From: ZC4RG35 sp036375695
Lineage (GTDB): Bacteria > Actinomycetota > Acidimicrobiia > Spongiisociales > ZC4RG35
NCBI GenBank assembly: GCA_036375695.1
Contig: DASVBU010000031.1
Coordinates: 1-64,000 of the forward strand
Length of the DNA stretch: 64,000 nt
Direction: 5' to 3'
The notes under the pieces were generated by a model. It worked only from the letters and a program-made list of their open reading frames with translations, ran no database searches and had not been told where the DNA came from. Position 1 is the stretch's first letter. The number at the start of each line of letters is the position of its first letter. Below are positions 1 through 11,366 of the stretch, piece by piece. A program made the position numbers and the translations under genes.

Positions 1-17
1 TCGGTCGTGGGGGCTCT

Positions 18-476
18 TCAGGGTCGACGCTTGGCGAGACGGTCCATCTCGCGGTCGGCCTCGCGCCTCTTCAGGGTCTCCCGCTTGTCGTAGGTGCGCT
101 TGCCCTTGGCCAGCCCGAGCTCGACCTTCGCCTTGCCGTCCTTGAAGTACACCTGCAGCGGCACCAGCGTCAGACCCTTCTCGGCGAGCGTGCCGGCGAG
201 CCGACCGATCTCGCTCTTGTGCATGAGCAGCTTGCGACGCCGCTCCGGGTCGTGCCCGCCCTCCCGGGCGAAGTCGTATGGGGCGATGTGGGCGCCGACG
301 AGGTACGCCTCCCCGCCGTCGATGACCGCATAGGAGTCCTTCAACTCCATCCGCCCCGCCCGGAGTGACTTCACCTCCGAGCCGAGGAGAACCAGACCTG
401 CCTCGTACGTGTCGAGGATCTGATAGTCGTGGCGTGCCCGGCGGTTGGTGGCAACCACCTTGACCGAGCCGGCCAT
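18..476 (-). CDS. smpB: SsrA-binding protein SmpB
   Basis: SmpB binds tmRNA (SsrA) and delivers it to stalled ribosomes for trans-translation in the cytoplasm. The 152-residue protein opens with a typical beta-barrel start (VVATNRRARHDYQILDTYEA), has the family segment LVLLGSEVKSLRAGR, and ends in the basic tail (KGKRTYDKRETLKRREADR) that folds in the ribosomal decoding centre. Length is normal. The frame stays open upstream of the chosen ATG, but that part is low-complexity Arg/Pro sequence antisense-like to ftsX. The ATG at 476 overlaps the ftsX stop by one base, so it is the last gene seen of the ftsE-ftsX-smpB chain. The tmRNA gene is not visible here; in many genomes it lies close to smpB. 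Confidence 0.97.
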   Translation of the reverse strand: MAGSVKVVATNRRARHDYQILDTYEAGLVLLGSEVKSLRAGRMELKDSYAVIDGGEAYLVGAHIAPYDFAREGGHDPERRRKLLMHKSEIGRLAGTLAEKGLTLVPLQVYFKDGKAKVELGLAKGKRTYDKRETLKRREADREMDRLAKRRP

Positions 477-1408
477 CAGAAGCCCTTGGGGACGTCGGGG
501 CCCGTGCCGTCCGCCTCGCGCAGATACCTGCTCAGACCGAGGAGCGACCCGACGACGCCGGCGAGGGCGCCGAACAGGAGCACGATGAGACCCCAACGGA
601 AGAACCACTGATTGCTGATGTCGAGCCGGAACAGCTGGATGTCGTCCCCCGCCTTGGCCAGGTTGTCCGTGGCCACCCAGACGGCGAACACGGCGATGGC
701 GGCGCCGACGACACCTTCGATGAGACCCTCGAGCAGGAACGGCACGCGGATGTACCAGTTGGACGCGCCGACCAGCCGCATGATCGACACCTCCTCGCGG
801 CGGGCGTAGATGGCGAGCTGGATGGTGTTGGCGATGAGGACCACGGCGGCGATGCCCAGCACGATGGCGAGACCGAGACCCAGGGTCCGGAGCACCTCTG
901 ACAGGTTCTCCAATTGCTCGATCGACTCGGCGGCGGTGTTGACCTGTCTCACCACCTGTTGCTGCTGTTCCAGCCGGAACCGGACGGACTCGTGGAGCCG
1001 GATGTCCTGAAGCTCGATGCGGATCGAGGCCGGGAGGACGGTGGGGTCACGAATCGCCTCCAGCATGGTGGGGTCGTTCTCGAAGAGTCGCTGGAACTCG
1101 AGCCACGCCTCCGCCTTGCTCACGTAGCGGACCGGCGGCTCGACCTCCTCCCAGGTCTCGACCTCCTGACGCAGCGCCTCGTGGGCACCCACCGGGACGT
1201 TGTTCTGGCCCTCGTCGTAGAGGAAGGCCACGACGTGGGTCCCGTCCTGCCAGGCGGCGATGTTGAGGTTGAGCAGCTCGTTGACCACGAGGGCGCTGAA
1301 GGCCAGTGCCAAAGAGATGAACACGGCGAGGATGGCTCCGATCACGATCAGGACGTTCCGCCGGAGGCTGGAGAGCGCCTCCCGGATCATGTAGATGACC
1401 CGGCTCAT
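476..1408 (-). CDS. ftsX: Cell division protein FtsX
   Basis: FtsX is the membrane subunit of the FtsEX complex, which couples cytoplasmic ATP hydrolysis to periplasmic or wall-side peptidoglycan hydrolases at the divisome. The 310-residue protein has an N-terminal hydrophobic helix at about residues 20-45, an extracytoplasmic domain of about 130 residues, then three more hydrophobic helices (about 180-205, 225-250, 275-300), the standard FtsX topology. Its ATG overlaps the ftsE stop by four bases (ATGA), so translation is probably coupled. The pair ftsE-ftsX next to prfB and smpB is a widely conserved actinobacterial order. Confidence 0.96.
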   Translation of the reverse strand: MSRVIYMIREALSSLRRNVLIVIGAILAVFISLALAFSALVVNELLNLNIAAWQDGTHVVAFLYDEGQNNVPVGAHEALRQEVETWEEVEPPVRYVSKAEAWLEFQRLFENDPTMLEAIRDPTVLPASIRIELQDIRLHESVRFRLEQQQQVVRQVNTAAESIEQLENLSEVLRTLGLGLAIVLGIAAVVLIANTIQLAIYARREEVSIMRLVGASNWYIRVPFLLEGLIEGVVGAAIAVFAVWVATDNLAKAGDDIQLFRLDISNQWFFRWGLIVLLFGALAGVVGSLLGLSRYLREADGTGPDVPKGF

Positions 1409-2100
1409 TCCTCCTCAGCCGTCCTCTCGTAGCGACCGGCCTGCTCGTCGCGAACCACACGACCGTTCTCCAGGGCGACCACGCGCCGCTTCATGGCGTC
1501 GACGATGGCGTGGTCGTGGGTGGCCATTACGACCGTGGTGCCGGTGCGGTTGATCCTGTCGAGGAGACGCATGATCTCGACCGAGGTCTTGGGGTCGAGG
1601 TTCCCGGTGGGCTCGTCGCACAGCATGATCGGCGGCCGATTGACGAACGCCCGGGCCACCGAGACTCGCTGCTGCTCACCACCGGAGAGCTGGCGGGGAT
1701 AACGCCCCGCCTTGTCGGCAAGACCCACGAGTTCGAGGATCTGGCCCACCTGGGGACCGATCACCGACGACGGCCGACCGAGCACCTCGAGGGCGAAGGC
1801 CACGTTCTCGGCCACCGTCTTGTTGGGAAGGAGCTTGTAGTCCTGGAAGACGGTCCCGACCGAACGACGCAGATAAGGGATCTTCCATTTGGGCAGCCTG
1901 GTGATGTCCTTGCCCGCCACCCATATCCGCCCCCGGGTCACCGGCTCGTCCCGCAGCATCAGCCGGATCAAGGTCGACTTGCCCGAGCCCGACGCCCCGA
2001 CGAGGAAGACGAACTCACCCTTCTGGATGTCGAGGGAGACGTCGTTGACGGCGACCGTGCCGCCTTCGTAGACCTTGGTGACGTTTTCGAGTCGAATCAT
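1405..2100 (-). CDS. ftsE: Cell division ATP-binding protein FtsE
   Basis: FtsE is the ATPase of FtsEX, a MacB-type ABC system that regulates wall hydrolases rather than moving a substrate. The 231-residue protein has Walker A GASGSGKST, ABC signature LSGGEQQRV, Walker B LCDEPTGNLDP and the H-loop MATHDH, all intact. The start MIRLENVTKVYEGG is the normal FtsE N-terminus; the open frame upstream is unrelated sequence antisense to the start of the gene region and was discarded. It lies 43 bases downstream of prfB in the same direction, so ftsE, ftsX and smpB may share a transcript with prfB. Confidence 0.97.
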   Translation of the reverse strand: MIRLENVTKVYEGGTVAVNDVSLDIQKGEFVFLVGASGSGKSTLIRLMLRDEPVTRGRIWVAGKDITRLPKWKIPYLRRSVGTVFQDYKLLPNKTVAENVAFALEVLGRPSSVIGPQVGQILELVGLADKAGRYPRQLSGGEQQRVSVARAFVNRPPIMLCDEPTGNLDPKTSVEIMRLLDRINRTGTTVVMATHDHAIVDAMKRRVVALENGRVVRDEQAGRYERTAEEE

Positions 2101-2143
2101 GTTCGGGGGTGCGGACCGCAAAACGGTACCGCCGGCCGGCCGT

Positions 2144-3277
2144 CTAGCTGGAATCTCCAGCCATCTCGTGCTGTGCCCGCCTCCACCGTAGATAGGCCTC
2201 GACGAAACCGTCGAGATCCCCGTCGAGAACGCCCTGCACGTTGCCGACCTCATGGTCGGTGCGCAGGTCCTTGACCATCTGATAGGGCTGGAGGACGTAG
2301 CTGCGCACCTGACGACCCCAGGCGGCCTCACCCTGCTCGCCACGGATGGAATCTATGTGGGCCTGGTGCTCCTGACGGGCGCGCTCGGCCAACTTGGCCC
2401 TGAGCATCTCCATGGCGCGGTTCTTGTTCTGGAGCTGGCTGCGCTCGTTCTGACACTGCACCACGATCCCCGTCGGCAGGTGCGTGATGCGGACGGCGGT
2501 GTCGGAAGTGTTGACGTGCTGACCTCCGGCGCCCTGGGACCGGTAGGTGTCGATGCGGAGGTCCTCCTCGTCGATCTCCACGTCCGCGGCCTCGCCGAGG
2601 TCGGGCACCACGTCGACACCGGCGAAGCTGGTGTGACGACGGGCGTTGGAGTCGAAGGGGCTTATCCGCACCAATCGATGAACGCCGCGCTCGGACTCCA
2701 GGGTTCCATACGCCCGGTCGCCCCGCACGGTCATGGTGACGGACTTGACCCCGGCCTCCTCCCCCGCGGTCACCTCCTCCACCGTGACCTGGAAGCCCTT
2801 GTCGGCCAGGTAGCGCTGATACATCCGGGCGAGCATCTCCGCCCAGTCGTGGGCGTCGACGCCACCGGCGCCCGCATGGACGCTGAGAATGGCGTCTGCT
2901 TCGTCGTACTCCCCGAAATAGAGGGACTCCAGCTCCAGCTTGTCGAGGACCGCGGACACCTCGGCCAGCTGGTCGAGCGCCTCCTTCCTCGACTCCTCGT
3001 CACCGGCTTCGGCGGCGAGCTCGAGGAGGACCTCGGCGTCGTCGATGCGGCTGGCCAGACCCGAAACCTGCTCGAACAGGCCCTCATACCGCGCCAGCCT
3101 CTGACTCACCTGGCGTGCCTCGTCGGGGTCGTTCCAGAGATCCGGTGAGGAGGCCCGATCCCTCAGCTCGACGAGCTCGTCCTCCTTGGTGTCGAGGTCG
3201 AGGAACCGGCGGGCCTCGTCGAGACGACCGCGCAGGGTCGAGATCAATTCCTTGGGGTCGGAGACTTCTACAGACAT
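2144..3277 (-). CDS. prfB: Peptide chain release factor 2
   Basis: RF2 recognises UGA and UAA stop codons and triggers peptidyl-tRNA hydrolysis. The 377-residue protein contains the catalytic GAGGQHVN motif and the ISPF region corresponding to the RF2 SPF stop-codon-reading tripeptide. The frame is continuous from an ordinary start (MSVEVSDPKELISTLRGRL), so the programmed +1 frameshift that autoregulates prfB in many bacteria is absent here. It sits 18 bases downstream of secA and upstream of ftsE, all on the minus strand. Confidence 0.97.
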   Translation of the reverse strand: MSVEVSDPKELISTLRGRLDEARRFLDLDTKEDELVELRDRASSPDLWNDPDEARQVSQRLARYEGLFEQVSGLASRIDDAEVLLELAAEAGDEESRKEALDQLAEVSAVLDKLELESLYFGEYDEADAILSVHAGAGGVDAHDWAEMLARMYQRYLADKGFQVTVEEVTAGEEAGVKSVTMTVRGDRAYGTLESERGVHRLVRISPFDSNARRHTSFAGVDVVPDLGEAADVEIDEEDLRIDTYRSQGAGGQHVNTSDTAVRITHLPTGIVVQCQNERSQLQNKNRAMEMLRAKLAERARQEHQAHIDSIRGEQGEAAWGRQVRSYVLQPYQMVKDLRTDHEVGNVQGVLDGDLDGFVEAYLRWRRAQHEMAGDSS

Positions 3278-3295
3278 CTCTTGACGCCCGCGGCC

Positions 3296-5920
<2,625 letters not shown>

Positions 5921-5932
5921 GAGGTGCTGTGG

Positions 5933-5938
5933 ATTCTA
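5933..5938 (-). promoter_or_regulatory. Putative -10 element of secA
   Basis: The minus strand reads TAGAAT here, one mismatch from TATAAT, with 12 bases before the secA ATG at 5920. This would give a 5' leader of only about five bases. No convincing -35 was seen. Confidence 0.4.
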
Positions 5939-5984
5939 CCGGAGGCCGGTTTCTGTGCCCCAGACCCCCGCCGGCGGGAAGTCG

Positions 5985-6638
5985 TCAGCGGGTCTCGATG
6001 AGCCCTTCCCGATAGGCCCAGTTGACGGCCTCGAACCGGGAGTTCATCCCCAGCTTGTCGAGGATGTTGCGCACGTGGTTGCGCACGGTGTTCTCGGAGA
6101 TGAACAGCTCGTCGGCGATCTCACGAGAGGTCTTCCCGTCGGCGATCATCGACAGCACCTCGATCTCGCGACCCGTCAGCTCCGGGGCCCTCTTGGTGAC
6201 CGACGCGCCGTTGTGCCTGAGGAGCTCGCGCACCACGCCGAACAGCTTGCCCCCCATCGCCGGTGAGATGGCGGCACCTCCGGCGAGCACCTCGTGCATC
6301 GCCGCCACCAGACGGGGCAGTGGCGTGTCCTTGGTGAGATATCCCGAAGCCCCGCCCTTGACCGCGGACAGGAGGTCGGCGCCCGATTCGCTGCTGGTGA
6401 GGAGGACCACCTTCGACCTGGGGCTCACCTTGAGGATGGTCCCGAGCACCTCCAGCCCGGACATTCCCGGCATGAGGAGGTCGAGGAGGACCAGGTCGGG
6501 ACGGTGCTCCCGGGTGCGGTCGATGGCCGCCATCGCGTCGGACGCGACGGCGACGACCTCGAATCCCTCTTGGACGAAAGCCGCACGGAGAGCCTCACGG
6601 AACAGCTCGGCGTCGTCGACGATGAGGACGGTGGGCAT
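5985..6638 (-). CDS. NarL/FixJ-family response regulator
   Basis: This is a two-component transcription regulator of 217 residues. The receiver domain (1-120) has the acidic pair D8-D9, the phospho-acceptor D53 in LVLLDLLMPGMSG, and K103 in GYLTKD. The LuxR-type helix-turn-helix (about 150-212) reads LTGREIEVLSMIADGK then SREIADELFISENTVRNHVR. The ATG at 6638 (MPTVLIVDDAELFREAL) is the natural receiver start. No histidine kinase gene is adjacent, so it is an orphan regulator whose signal and targets are unknown. It lies 64 bases upstream of secA in the same direction but probably has its own promoter. Confidence 0.93.
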   Translation of the reverse strand: MPTVLIVDDAELFREALRAAFVQEGFEVVAVASDAMAAIDRTREHRPDLVLLDLLMPGMSGLEVLGTILKVSPRSKVVLLTSSESGADLLSAVKGGASGYLTKDTPLPRLVAAMHEVLAGGAAISPAMGGKLFGVVRELLRHNGASVTKRAPELTGREIEVLSMIADGKTSREIADELFISENTVRNHVRNILDKLGMNSRFEAVNWAYREGLIETR

Positions 6639-6669
6639 CGCGATAACTATCGGCAGGACCGTCCGGTGA

Positions 6670-7227
6670 CTAGACACCTGGTTTTCGCGCACTGTTGGCC
6701 GCAACGGCCATGACCACCCGATCCGGGCCCACAGAGGTGGCTGCGGCGAGGAGGGTCCCACCGGTGGTGACCACGTCGTCGACCAGGATCACCTGCGGTG
6801 GTGGTGCCCCGACGAGACGGAACCTGACGGTCTGTCTGCGATGGTCACCGCCTGCCCGGCGCGGCGCGTGGAGCGGCGCCGCGAGGAGACGGAGCACCGG
6901 GGCGCCCGTGATCGCCGAGATGACGGCAGCGAGCTCACGAGCCGGGTCGACCCCGTAGCGGAGCTTCCGGCTGACGACACGCGGCACCGGCACCAGTGGG
7001 AGGTGCGGGATGCGGTCGGCGATCGCCGCGGCCGCCACCCGGGCGTAGCCGAGCGCGCCCCGATACTTGAGCTCGTGGACCAGGTCGCGGGCCGGCCCCT
7101 CGTGGGTGAATGCGGCCACCACGCGCAGACCCCCTCCCACGACTCGTTCCGGCGCCCTGACCAGTCGGCCCCTGCAGGCGGTACAGACACCGTCGACCGA
7201 GACCCGACCACAACAGACGCAGAACAT
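6670..7227 (-). CDS. ComF-family phosphoribosyltransferase-like protein
   Basis: The 185-residue protein has the ComF layout: an N-terminal zinc finger (CVCCGRVSVDGVCTACRG), a middle region with FTHEGPARDLVHELKYRG, and a PRPP-loop motif (VILVDDVVTTGGT). In competent bacteria ComF proteins help take in or process single-stranded DNA; in most actinobacteria their role is undefined, and no other competence gene is seen here. The start is uncertain: ATG at 7227 puts the zinc finger at the N-terminus as in relatives, while a TTG 15 bases upstream would add five residues. Confidence 0.88.
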   Translation of the reverse strand: MFCVCCGRVSVDGVCTACRGRLVRAPERVVGGGLRVVAAFTHEGPARDLVHELKYRGALGYARVAAAAIADRIPHLPLVPVPRVVSRKLRYGVDPARELAAVISAITGAPVLRLLAAPLHAPRRAGGDHRRQTVRFRLVGAPPPQVILVDDVVTTGGTLLAAATSVGPDRVVMAVAANSARKPGV

Positions 7228-7280
7228 GTCCCCCGCGTACAACGCGCCATGGAGATTGTGAAGAGGGACGCCCGACCCGG

Positions 7281-9023
7281 TCAGTCGGCGAGGCCGGCCC
7301 TGACCAGGAAGGCCGCCATCTGACCCCGGGTCACGGGCTCATCGGGGCAGAAGCGGGTGTTGGAGGGCGGGTTGCACCCCCGGGTTATCCCCGCCGCCTC
7401 CAGTGCCGCGATCTCCGCCTGGAACACGTGACCCGCGGTGTCCGAGAACACCTTGGAGCCCGGCGCCAGGTCGAGGGCGCGCACCAGGAAGGCCGCCATC
7501 TCTCCACGGGTGACCGCCCGGTCCGGGCAGAAGCGGGTGTTGGAGGGAGGGTTGCACCCCCGGGTTATCCCGGCGGCCTCCAAGGCCGCGACCTCGTCCT
7601 GGAAGAGGTGTCCGGCCGTGTCCGAGAACACCTTCGAGCCCGCGGGCAGATCCAACGCCCGGAACAGGAAGGCCGCCATCTCCCCTCGGGTCACCGCGTC
7701 CTCGGGGCAGAACCTGCTGTTCGTGGGCGGGTTGCAGCCTCGGGTTATGCCCGCGGCGGCGATGCCGTTGATCTCGGACCGGAACAGGTGGCCGATGGTG
7801 TCCGTGAAACCCCCGATCGCGACCGTGTAGCCGTCGCTGTGGTTGCCGGAGATGCTGACCTGCCAGTACGACTCGTCGACCGTTTTGCCGGGCGTGACCA
7901 TCGGCAGCCCCGAGCCGTTCCATCCCGTGGGCGGGATCAGTTCGACCTTCCGGGTGAGAAGCGTGCAGGTGTTGGCACCGGGGCAATAGCCCTGCTGACC
8001 TGTGAATCTCTGATCGACCAGGTGGACGACGACCCCGATCGGCGTGGTGCTGTCGAACGTCTGAGGCTGGACGGACACCGTGTAGAAGACCCGGGAGTCA
8101 CCGGTGGGGATCACCACCATCTTGGTCCGGGACGTGGGCAGGGTCCCCAGCCTGATCCGGGTGAATCCGCCGTTCCACGTGGTCACCTCCGAAGGGTCGA
8201 CCCAACCCGAGGCATAGAGGTTGACCATCGCGGTGCCCACGTAGGGCGGCCCGGACGGAGCCGACATGATGTCCAACGGGTTGGTGTAGGGGCTCGTCGC
8301 CCCGCGGATCGGGACGTGCGGCCAGCCGAGACCATGACCGATCTCGTGGAGGACGACCGGCGTGACGAACGCCCCGAACTGCGAGGCGTTGTAGTTCGCC
8401 AGCACTTCGCCGACCGCGCCCTGCCTCGTCCCGGGCTCGAGGTCCCACTGTCCGCCGGAGATGGTGAAGACACCGGGCCCACCGATCCCACCGGGATCGT
8501 GGCCCTCGGACAGGGCGAGAAAGCCGTGTCCGCCGGGTGCCGCCCTGTCGTCATAGGGAGCACCGGTGTCGAAGAGACACGCGCTGATGTGCGTCGTCTG
8601 GAGATCCACGGAGTAGGACCCGCCCGAGGAGAAGACCGGGTCGTACCGGCCGCGGGAGAGGGTCTCGAAGTACGAAGACGCCTGTGTGTTCAGGTAGCCC
8701 GAGGCGGTGGCGACGCTGAGGTCTCCGTCCGCCCAGGGGGCGTCACATCGCCACACCTCCCAGGTGTGGCCGCCGGTGATCGTGGTCACCTCCCGCCATG
8801 CGATGAACGGGTCGGCGGCGAACGGCTGGCTTACGGGCGCCCAGTCCAGCAACCCCGATCCGCCGCGCCCTGTGCCGGACACGGGGTCGACCAGCATGTC
8901 CCCTTCGACGATCTGAGGTTCCGGCCGTCGCGCGCCAGCCTGGCCCAGGGCGGGGAGGGCGGTGACCGAGGTGAGGACGAGGACGAGGAGAAGAGGGAGC
9001 CAGCGAACCGGGCGTTTCGGCAT
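7281..9023 (-). CDS. Secreted zinc metalloprotease with three SLH-like repeats
   Basis: This is a predicted exported, surface-attached protease of 580 residues. A signal peptide (MPKRPVRWLPLLLVLVLTSV, cut near ALG-QAG) is followed by a catalytic domain with HEIGHGLGWPH at residues 226-236, the HExxHxxGxxH zinc motif of metzincins/matrixins, and a Met-turn candidate DIMSAP (251-256). The C-terminal 190 residues hold three SLH-like repeats of about 58 residues, each with the ITRGCNPP...FCP cysteine pair and VTRG(E/Q)MAAFL(V/F)RAL. The same module occurs in four other proteins of this window. No propeptide cysteine switch was recognised. The substrate is unknown. It lies between ahcY and comF with its own 85-base upstream gap. 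Confidence 0.85.
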   Translation of the reverse strand: MPKRPVRWLPLLLVLVLTSVTALPALGQAGARRPEPQIVEGDMLVDPVSGTGRGGSGLLDWAPVSQPFAADPFIAWREVTTITGGHTWEVWRCDAPWADGDLSVATASGYLNTQASSYFETLSRGRYDPVFSSGGSYSVDLQTTHISACLFDTGAPYDDRAAPGGHGFLALSEGHDPGGIGGPGVFTISGGQWDLEPGTRQGAVGEVLANYNASQFGAFVTPVVLHEIGHGLGWPHVPIRGATSPYTNPLDIMSAPSGPPYVGTAMVNLYASGWVDPSEVTTWNGGFTRIRLGTLPTSRTKMVVIPTGDSRVFYTVSVQPQTFDSTTPIGVVVHLVDQRFTGQQGYCPGANTCTLLTRKVELIPPTGWNGSGLPMVTPGKTVDESYWQVSISGNHSDGYTVAIGGFTDTIGHLFRSEINGIAAAGITRGCNPPTNSRFCPEDAVTRGEMAAFLFRALDLPAGSKVFSDTAGHLFQDEVAALEAAGITRGCNPPSNTRFCPDRAVTRGEMAAFLVRALDLAPGSKVFSDTAGHVFQAEIAALEAAGITRGCNPPSNTRFCPDEPVTRGQMAAFLVRAGLAD

Positions 9024-9078
9024 GCGTACCAATCGGCACGCCCGCATCCGATGTTGACCGCCGGTTTTTCGCGTTCGC

Positions 9079-9100
9079 CGCCTGCCGCTCAGCACAGGCG
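9079..9100 (-). terminator. Possible terminator after ahcY
   Basis: The minus strand can form CGCCTG-(10-base loop)-CAGGCG just past the ahcY stop at 9109. The stem is six pairs and no T-run follows, so termination is only a suggestion. Confidence 0.25.
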
Positions 9101-9108
9101 CAACCCGA

Positions 9109-10359
9109 TCACTCGGTCCCCTGCTCCCAGTCGTTGAGATACTCGATCTGATCGGGGGTGAGCTTCTCGAGCGAGCCACCGAGGGCGGCGAGCTTGATGC
9201 TGGCGACCTCCTCGTCGATCTCCGGCGGCAGCGTGTAGATCCTCGGCTCGAGCTTGCCCTCGTTCTCGATCAGGTACTCGGCCGCCAGCGCCTGGTTGGA
9301 GAAGGACATGTCCATGACGTCGGCCGGGTGCCCCTCGGCCGCACCCAGATTGACGAGACGGCCCTCGGCGGCGACGAGGATCCGACGCCCGTCGGGCATC
9401 TCGTACTCCTCGAGGTTGTCCCGCACCGGCCGCACGGCGGTCGCCCTGGCTCCCAACGCGGCCAGGTCGATCTCGATGTCGAAATGGCCGGAGTTCGCCA
9501 GGATCGCCCCGTCCTTCATCACGTCGAAGTGCTCGCCGCGAAGGACGTGCTTGTTGCCCGTGACCGTGATGAAGATGTCGCCGATCTTCGCCGCCTCGGC
9601 AGCCGTCATCACCCTGAAACCCTCCATCGCCGCGCTCAGCGCCCGCACCGGGTCGACCTCGACCACGATCACCTTGGCTCCGAGCCCGTCGGCGCGGTTG
9701 GCCACGCCCTGACCGCAGTCGCCGTAGCCGACGACCACCACGTTGAGCCCGGCGAGGAGGACGTTGGTTGCCCTGATGATCCCGTCGAGCGTGGACTGGC
9801 CGGTGCCATAGTGGTTGTCGAAGAGGTGCTTGGTCGCGGAGTCGTTGACCGCGACCACGGGCACACGAAGGGTCCCGTCGGCGGCCATCGCCTTGAGCCT
9901 GATCACCCCAGTCGTGGTCTCCTCGGTGGAGCCGATGACTTGGAGGTCGCGCCGGTCGGTGTGGAGCAGCTTGGCGAGGTCGGCGCCATCGTCCATGGTC
10001 ACTGCCGGCTTGTAGTCGAGCACGGCATTGATGTGCTTGTAGTAGGTCTCCGACCCCACTCCCCGGATGGCGTAGACGGGGATCCCCTCGGCGACGAGCG
10101 CGGCGGCAACGTCGTCCTGGGTGGACAGCGGGTTGGAAGCGCACAGCAGCGGTTCCGCTCCCCCGTCCCGCAGGGCGAGCATCAGGTTGGCGGTCTCGGC
10201 GGTGACGTGGAGGCAGGCGGCCACGACATGGCCGGCGAGGGGCTTGTCTTCGGCGAACCGCCTCCTGATGGTCGCGAGCACCGGCATCCGACGCCCGGCC
10301 CACTCGATTCGCCGCGCCCCGACCGGGGCCAGGCTCGGATCTGCGATGTCGTAGTTCAT
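9109..10359 (-). CDS. ahcY: Adenosylhomocysteinase
   Basis: AhcY hydrolyses S-adenosylhomocysteine to adenosine and homocysteine, using bound NAD, in the activated methyl cycle. The 416-residue protein has the NAD-binding motif VVGYGDCGQGVA, the segment VTGNKHVLRGEHF, and the family block NSGHFDIEIDL. At 416 residues it lacks the insertion of roughly 40 residues found in many long bacterial and eukaryotic enzymes, so it is of the short type. The ATG overlaps the upstream SIS isomerase stop by four bases (ATGA), placing it last in the manB-Trm112-SIS-ahcY operon. Confidence 0.96.
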   Translation of the reverse strand: MNYDIADPSLAPVGARRIEWAGRRMPVLATIRRRFAEDKPLAGHVVAACLHVTAETANLMLALRDGGAEPLLCASNPLSTQDDVAAALVAEGIPVYAIRGVGSETYYKHINAVLDYKPAVTMDDGADLAKLLHTDRRDLQVIGSTEETTTGVIRLKAMAADGTLRVPVVAVNDSATKHLFDNHYGTGQSTLDGIIRATNVLLAGLNVVVVGYGDCGQGVANRADGLGAKVIVVEVDPVRALSAAMEGFRVMTAAEAAKIGDIFITVTGNKHVLRGEHFDVMKDGAILANSGHFDIEIDLAALGARATAVRPVRDNLEEYEMPDGRRILVAAEGRLVNLGAAEGHPADVMDMSFSNQALAAEYLIENEGKLEPRIYTLPPEIDEEVASIKLAALGGSLEKLTPDQIEYLNDWEQGTE

Positions 10360-11366
10360 TCCTCTTCGTCCTCCACCAGGAGCTTCTTCAGCTTCTCGAT
10401 CGTGGCCACGGGCACCGGGTCGACACCTGCCGAGTCCGCCAGCATCCACGACACCAGGTCTCCCACCACCGTCAGCGAGACAAGCCGCGCCAACACGGAG
10501 ATCCCCTCCGAGGCGACTTCCCCGACCCAGGGCACCGCGTAGGCGGTGAGCGCCGCAGTGTGGTCGAGCCTGGAGCGTATGCGGGGATGATCGTCGCGGT
10601 CGGTGAGGGAGACCACCGCGAGCTTCTCCTTCGTCATCTCCGGCAGGGTCTCCCACCCCACGATCTCGTTGTGGTCCAACTCGGGGAGGGTCGACCACCA
10701 GGCGGGCATCTTGGCGTTCTCGTTGATCTGGGTCTTCCACCGCTGGGCGACCACCGACGAGACGGGGCCGCCGCCGTAGACGATCGTCACCCGGTTGGCG
10801 AGGCCGTCCGCGATCATCCGGGCCTCTTCCCAGCGTCTGCTCCCCTCGACAACGGCCTCGTCCGCGATCCGGATCGCCTCACGGATATTGAAGACCTGCT
10901 CGTCGACCGCCCTCGCCCCTTCGAGGAGCCGGAGCGTCGCCCCGATCATGTAGCCGGCGGCGGCGCGGGGCTGGAACCCGGCGGGCACCTCGATCATGGG
11001 CCACCCCCGGCGGCGGGCCATCTCGCCAAGAGCGCCACCGGTGGTGATCACGGCAACCGGCAGCCCCATCTCGAAGGCGGCACCGGCCATGTCGAGGGTC
11101 TCCTCGGTGTTCCCCGAGTACGAGGCGGCTATGACCAGCGGCCGGTGCCGGAGCACCCAGGGCGGGAGGGGGGCGTAGCCCTTGTGCACCGTGACCCTGG
11201 TCCCGTACGGCGTTGCCACGGCCGCCGCATAGTCGCCGGCGATCCCCGAGCCACCCATCCCGGCGTAGAGGACGTCGGCGTAGGTCCCGATGGAAGGTGG
11301 GCGGAGCTCGGCGGCCCAACGAAGCTGGTCGCCGAGTGAGCGGATCTGGGACAGCATGTCAGTCAT
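10356..11366 (-). CDS. SIS-domain phosphosugar isomerase (phosphoglucose/phosphomannose type)
   Basis: The 336-residue protein has two SIS (sugar isomerase) halves: GMGGSGIAGD and SYSGNTEETL are the phosphosugar-binding loops, and the C-terminal part (LPELDHNEIVGWE) matches the bifunctional phosphoglucose/phosphomannose isomerase C-terminal domain. Such enzymes interconvert fructose-6-P with glucose-6-P or mannose-6-P. Next to phosphomannomutase this points to GDP-mannose or related sugar supply; the M. tuberculosis counterpart is Rv3256c next to manB Rv3257c. ATG 11366 overlaps the Trm112-like gene by eight bases; an in-frame GTG at 11381 is an alternative start. Confidence 0.88.
   Translation of the reverse strand: MTDMLSQIRSLGDQLRWAAELRPPSIGTYADVLYAGMGGSGIAGDYAAAVATPYGTRVTVHKGYAPLPPWVLRHRPLVIAASYSGNTEETLDMAGAAFEMGLPVAVITTGGALGEMARRRGWPMIEVPAGFQPRAAAGYMIGATLRLLEGARAVDEQVFNIREAIRIADEAVVEGSRRWEEARMIADGLANRVTIVYGGGPVSSVVAQRWKTQINENAKMPAWWSTLPELDHNEIVGWETLPEMTKEKLAVVSLTDRDDHPRIRSRLDHTAALTAYAVPWVGEVASEGISVLARLVSLTVVGDLVSWMLADSAGVDPVPVATIEKLKKLLVEDEEE

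Noticed and set aside
2144..3277. Programmed frameshift in prfB
   Set aside because: The gene is one continuous full-length frame with no early in-frame TGA.
7428..9137. 569-codon frame opposite the metalloprotease
   Set aside because: It mirrors the repeated SLH-like DNA in a different frame and has no signal peptide or family motif.
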